This document shows positions 61,701-64,000 of a stretch of 64,000 nt of DNA, one piece after another. Position 1 is the stretch's first letter, and each line of letters begins with the position of its first letter. The stretch lies in contig NC_014829.1 in the NCBI RefSeq assembly GCF_000177235.2, positions 1,116,001-1,180,000 on the forward strand, written 5' to 3'. The notes beneath the pieces were generated by a model. It did no database searches. It had not been told where the DNA came from and saw only the letters and a list, made by a program, of their open reading frames with translations. Both the position numbers and the translations under genes were made by a program. Source of the stretch: Evansella cellulosilytica DSM 2522 (lineage in GTDB: Bacteria; Bacillota; Bacilli; Bacillales; Salisediminibacteriaceae).

Positions 61701-61799
61701 AAGAATATACTGCTTCAAGAAAAATGTAATTACCTACAAGGATATCTTTATAGCAAACCACTTCCTGCTGAAGAGTGCTTACGATTTGTGCAGGAGTAA
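58749..61799 (+). CDS. LacI-type sensor/PAS/GGDEF/EAL c-di-GMP protein, copy 2
   Basis: A 1016-residue tandem paralogue of the protein at 55206, from ATG 58749 (AGAGGAG upstream). The domain order and catalytic motifs are identical in position (GGDEF 671-675, EAL 799-801). The C-terminal EAL domain is almost unchanged, whereas the sensor and linker have diverged more (for example IIESYEHIDMKERFEGY versus IVGSNEHIDMVERFEGY), which suggests different ligands. Leader and trailer DNA are also duplicated, including the hairpin, repeat unit and satellite. Confidence 0.92.
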   Translation: MTNYSRISLLSPYLEGDYYGRIFVDLMNEAKKNNSRIFTIQARAGAKTPFPFNYNVGTKVTDGWLLLTNPYSIFPLAPELLKEIEMTGKPIVTIGYKENAIKCHSTVINNRRAAKEAVLHLIREHGHRRIAFIIESYEHIDMKERFEGYLEALSESGIEYDEDLLFRTKGTLRHGGYHAAEEMIARGITFTAIFASTDLNAMGAIERLKEEGYRIPQDIAVIGFDDMAPTATFNPPITTVRQSMTDIARISFDVLYRQMNGEVITNSETEIHTQLICRESCGCNHVPVVEPTVNIQHQLIKSNMNFESIMIRYEQFVEKWASATREKKFNFSNMFKEKNHWGCIALWDKSDSNNKNLIVSQAFSTKGDPVPPIGLKVPVEQFPPTEWIPSMEDDDFVRIQSITNERGDWGFIAIVGPIDDLVLISAADITQVGFTISAALLERDELFLQIQTIAEQLEIVSSTTNDGIWDWDIITNQVTWNVRSLDIFSSVGEPLPTDSESFLNLVHPEDYYNVIESFKMHQYEGSSLKMEFRIQGEKEGEMWVYLTGDSIRDENGQAIRIIGSITNISEKKQQEKQIMHLAFHDGLTGLPNRRLLRSRLELAMTDADRYNYKLGLLLIDLDRFKVINDTLGHQAGDELIQKVADVLELTMRSPDTHSRAKQEHTTVARLGGDEFIILLTHITDVSDLQASANLIIEKFKEPFFIQNQDVFTSASIGISVYPDHGRDYDSLTGNADIAMYRAKENGKNQMEMYSSEINTLTMERFQMENQLRKALEREEFVLHYQPQFHLENNEVLGIEALLRWNSSDRGIVSPMEFIPLAEETGLIIPIGYWVLKEACRQNKRWMDQGHRPKIVSVNISARQLQEKDFVQAVKSILEDTQLPTQYLCLEITESTAIKNIDISMNMLKELGELGIKIAIDDFGTGYSSLAMLKQLPISNIKIDKSFIRDMDVDKDDGAIVRAIIAMAHSLELTVTAEGVETEDQKNILLQEKCNYLQGYLYSKPLPAEECLRFVQE

Positions 61800-61839
61800 A
61801 TAAAAGCAGTAAGGGAAAAATAAATGGATATTGTTATGG

Positions 61840-61877
61840 CCTGTGCTCCTCTCTATCCAAAGTGGTAGGAGGACAGG
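61840..61877 (+). terminator. Terminator of c-di-GMP gene copy 2
   Basis: CCTGTGCTCCT and AGGAGGACAGG arms (one mismatch) around CTCTATCCAAAGTGGT, followed by TCAAAAA. Confidence 0.65.
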
Positions 61878-61896
61878 TCAAAAATGCTGTTAATTT

Positions 61897-61921
61897 GGCT
61901 AATGAGAACCGTCCCTGTTAG
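61897..61921 (+). repeat. Single GAGAACCGTCCC repeat unit
   Basis: GGCTAATGAGAACCGTCCC TGTTAG, at the same place as at 58359 after copy 1. Confidence 0.75.
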
Positions 61922-61924
61922 TCT

Positions 61925-62486
61925 AGCTTCAGTATGCTGACCGTGATTGTTTAATTGTTTCACTGACGGTCAGCATAGCGCCTGTATGATTACCTTTAGA
62001 TGTAGTGTGATCGATTTTCGGGTAGCATAGCTTCTCTATGCTGACCGTGATTGTTTAATTGTTTCACTGACGAGTAGCATAGCGCTTGTATGATAACCTT
62101 TAGAAATAGTGTGATCGATTTTCGGGTAGCATAGCTTCTCTATGCTGACCGTGATTGTTTAATTGTTTCACTGACGGTCAGCATTGCGCTTGTATGATTA
62201 CCTTTAGAAATAGTGTGATCGTTTTTGGGGTAGCATAGCTTCAGTATGATGACCGTGATTGTTTAATTGTTTCACTGACGAGTAGCATAGCGCTTGTATG
62301 ATAACCTTTAGAAATAGTGTGATCGTTTTTCGGGTAGCATAGCTTCTCTATGCTGACCGTGATTGTTTAATTGTTTCACTGACGGTCAGCATAGCGCTTG
62401 TATGATTACCGTGATTGTTTAATTGTTTCACTGACGAGTAGCATAGCGCTTGTATGATAACCTTTAGAAATAGTGTGATCGTTCAT
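61925..62486. repeat. 104-bp satellite array with alternating unit types
   Basis: CACTGACG occurs at 61961, 62065, 62169, 62273 and 62377 (exact 104-bp steps) and at 62429 (52 bp). Units alternate strictly between CGGTCAGCAT...TGATTACC and CGAGTAGCAT...TGATAACC types, giving a 208-bp higher-order repeat. No open frame or spacer-like unique sequence is present, so this is not a CRISPR array. Confidence 0.85.
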
Positions 62487-62524
62487 GTCCTGTCCTCCCA
62501 TCAAAAGTGATAGGAGGACAGGAC
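62487..62524. terminator. CCTGTCCTCC-type hairpin after satellite array 2
   Basis: Perfect 12-bp arms GTCCTGTCCTCC/GGAGGACAGGAC around CATCAAAAGTGATA, then AAAAA. Confidence 0.6.
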
Positions 62525-62541
62525 AAAAATGCTGTTAATTT

Positions 62542-62566
62542 GGCTAATGAGAACCGTCCCTGTTAG
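62542..62566 (+). repeat. Single GAGAACCGTCCC repeat unit
   Basis: GGCTAATGAGAACCGTCCC TGTTAG, about 30 bp before the DUF2200 gene. Confidence 0.75.
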
Positions 62567-62593
62567 TCTAGAAGATACAGAAAGGAAGGGTGT

Positions 62594-62947
62594 ATGATGA
62601 CTAAACACAAGATATATACAATGAGCTTCGCAAGCGTTTATCCCCATTATGTTAATAAGGCCGAGAAAAAAGGACGTACGAAAACGGAAGTGGATGAAAT
62701 CATTCGTTGGTTGACTGGCTATAGCCAGGAAGAATTAGAAACGCAAATAGAAAAGCAGACAGACTTTGAGACATTCTTTGCAGAAGCTCCCAAACTGAAT
62801 CCTTCACGAAAGTTGATTAAAGGTGTAGTCTGCGGTGTTCGAGTGGAAAACATTGAAGAACCAACTATGCAAGAAATTCGCTATTTGGATAAGCTAATAG
62901 ATGAGTTAGCAAAAGGAAAAGCGATGGAGAAAATATTGCGTAAATAA
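62594..62947 (+). CDS. DUF2200 family protein
   Basis: A 117-residue (116 if ATG 62597 is used) cytosolic protein that matches DUF2200 throughout: [45 protein letters not shown] and a middle [37 protein letters not shown] lies upstream. The function of the family is unknown. The gene directly follows the second satellite array, so its promoter must lie in repeat DNA or upstream of it. Confidence 0.9.
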   Translation: MMTKHKIYTMSFASVYPHYVNKAEKKGRTKTEVDEIIRWLTGYSQEELETQIEKQTDFETFFAEAPKLNPSRKLIKGVVCGVRVENIEEPTMQEIRYLDKLIDELAKGKAMEKILRK

Positions 62948-63037
62948 AATAATTCGTCAAAAAAAGCCCTCTGAAATTATCGGGGGCGCTTATTTATGTT
63001 AGCCTATTTTCGTGAAATTTGTTGCTTTTTTCAGCTT

Positions 63038-63067
63038 TGAGACAGAGGGACAGGTCCCTCTGTCTCA
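63038..63067. repeat. TGAGACAGAGGGAC palindrome
   Basis: Perfect 14-bp arms TGAGACAGAGGGAC/GTCCCTCTGTCTCA with an AG centre. A related broken arm follows at 63082-63110 (GACAAGGAACCTGTCCCCGT GTCTCA). This is a different repeat family from the GAACCGTCCC units. Confidence 0.75.
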
Positions 63068-63190
63068 CTACTTGTTGGCTGATAAGACAAGGAACCTGTC
63101 CCCGTGTCTCATGAAAGTAAGTGTATTTTTTGTTAATATCTACTAATGATATAATGAACTGAACTATTAAATTAGAATTATGGAGGAACT

Positions 63191-63685
63191 ATGCTTACAT
63201 TTGATCAAAAACTTGCAATTATCGAGTCTTTCCCAGAATTAGAACGCCACGATGTATCGCTAAATCGTGTTAATTTTCATTATGTGGGAGGAGACAGTGA
63301 TAAAAAAAATATCGTATACCATTTGCATCCAAACGGAAATGGGTTTGTTTATGCTGCAAAACTTAAAGTGCCGAAAAAAGATCCTAAAGGGATGGTTAAT
63401 ATCCGTGATTTTTCAGAAGAGGAATTACGTTCGATCATTGAACGCTCAATAGAGTCTCTGCAATCAAATGCAGTTAGTGAAGTAGAGGAAAAGCTTCAAA
63501 ATATTGATGCAATATGGATGGATAAAGAAGGGCATAAGCTTACTATTATTCTTGAAGATGATATGTGGAACGTCTATGCAGGAGAACAACTAGACGGAAC
63601 GTTTCTATCGTATAATGAAGCGAAGCAATATTTACTTGAAGAAGGATTTAAGCCGAAGCGAAAATTTGATAAACAAATGAAATAA
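63191..63685 (+). CDS. Conserved protein of unknown function
   Basis: A 164-residue soluble protein with ATGGAGGAAC just before its ATG. The N-terminal half (LTFDQKLAIIESFPELERHDVSLNRVNFHYVGGDSDKKNIVYHLHPNGNGFVYAAKL) and C-terminal half (WMDKEGHKLTIILEDDMWNVYAGEQLDGTFLSYNEAKQYLLEEGF) read as two small alpha/beta units. I have the impression of a Bacillaceae-wide hypothetical family but cannot name it. It is monocistronic. Confidence 0.75.
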   Translation: MLTFDQKLAIIESFPELERHDVSLNRVNFHYVGGDSDKKNIVYHLHPNGNGFVYAAKLKVPKKDPKGMVNIRDFSEEELRSIIERSIESLQSNAVSEVEEKLQNIDAIWMDKEGHKLTIILEDDMWNVYAGEQLDGTFLSYNEAKQYLLEEGFKPKRKFDKQMK

Positions 63686-63697
63686 TAATATTAACAA

Positions 63698-63721
63698 GGA
63701 AGAGAGCTCATCATCTCTTCC
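63698..63721 (+). terminator. Hairpin after the last gene
   Basis: GGAAGAGA pairs with TCTCTTCC around GCTCATCA, 13 bp after the stop. There is no strong T-run, so termination is only likely. The interval 63722-63970 holds no gene I can support. Confidence 0.5.
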
Positions 63722-63971
63722 ATCCTTACTTATTCTTTCGTGTAAGAATTTTTTATTTCTACTAAATCACTACATTAATTACGAGCACAATAGCTGAATA
63801 AGATTTTCGCTTTGTCCTTGTGCATCAAGCGTCGTCACTTTCATATGACTTTATGAATGATTACACATAAAATAACGAGCAGTTAGTGGAATAAGTAATT
63901 TGCATAATTCTATCTCCCAACCAAATAAGAAAAATATAACAATAGAAATGGACTATATTAATAAAGCCTAA

Positions 63972-64000
63972 AAAAGACCACTTCAATTTAAAGTGGTCTT
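63972..64000. terminator. Hairpin at the right edge
   Basis: AAGACCACTT and AAGTGGTCTT pair around CAATTTA at the very end of the window. It probably terminates a minus-strand gene beyond the edge or a plus-strand transcript from within. Confidence 0.55.

Noticed and set aside
61925-62486. Possible CRISPR array
   Set aside because: The repeat is a continuous 104-bp satellite without unique spacers, and no cas genes are present.
1-64000. rRNA, tRNA, known riboswitch or prophage genes
   Set aside because: No cloverleaf, rRNA block, recognised riboswitch core or phage structural gene was found by reading; a covariance-model search would be needed to exclude small RNAs.

Overview
The window looks like a chromosomal segment of a low-G+C, spore-forming Gram-positive bacterium of the Bacillaceae. 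Strong AGGAGG-type ribosome sites, frequent TTG/GTG starts, two tiny YjcZ-type sporulation peptides, a sortase-type wall anchor and an IS150-like element all point that way. No rRNA or tRNA gene was seen. The very dense intergenic repeats resemble those of alkaliphilic, plant-polymer-degrading bacilli, but the species cannot be fixed from this sequence alone.

Layout. 1-3.7 kb: end of an unknown gene, an AraC/GyrI-type regulator, a SIMPL-domain protein, a CxxC-20-CxxC membrane protein and two YjcZ-like peptides. 3.9-8.3 kb: a complete ugpCAEB-type sn-glycerol-3-phosphate ABC importer, possibly under PhoP control. 8.4-13 kb: a cyclase-like SatD-type protein with a DUF3307 membrane partner, and a TPR-GGDEF diguanylate cyclase. 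13-31.5 kb: an accessory mosaic with a methyltransferase, a Nudix hydrolase, DUF3887 lipoproteins, an acetyltransferase, a heptad-repeat protein, an IS3-family element, a D-amino-acid-oxidase-like flavoprotein, a K+ channel, a YcdB/YcdC-like protein and a PadR regulator with its membrane partner. One gene here is split by a 43-bp palindromic insertion.

30-53 kb is a pectin-side-chain (arabinan/arabinogalactan-type) utilisation island. It holds a wall-anchored GH43 enzyme (LPDTA), a GH43 lipoprotein, an ABC sugar importer without its own ATPase, a YesL-like protein, an M24-fold protein lacking most metal ligands, a cytosolic GH2, a cytosolic GH43, and a galK-galE-galT operon. Three ROK repressors lie in or beside it. 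Four promoters of the island share an AT-rich TTAATTAAC-type operator just downstream of the -10 box, and the gal promoter has its own perfect palindrome upstream of the -35. Enzymes outside the cell would trim the polymer, the importer would bring in oligosaccharides, the cytosolic GH2/GH43 would release monosaccharides, and galKET would feed galactose to the Leloir pathway.

53-64 kb: an ASCH protein, a zinc-ribbon/yidD pair, two tandem 1016-1017-residue LacI-sensor/PAS/GGDEF/EAL proteins separated and followed by exact 104-bp satellite arrays, a DUF2200 protein and an unknown conserved protein.

The most unusual feature is a layered set of non-coding repeats: (i) more than 25 copies of a unit built on GAGAACCGTCCC, single or as inverted pairs; (ii) a 266-350-bp MITE-like element present three times, each time inserted in the GAACCGTCC core of unit (i) with a 9-bp target duplication; (iii) a related 43-bp mini-element that broke a gene, also with a 9-bp duplication; (iv) a GGTTGACTTAAAAGGT palindrome family; (v) 104-bp, 21-bp and 126-bp tandem arrays.
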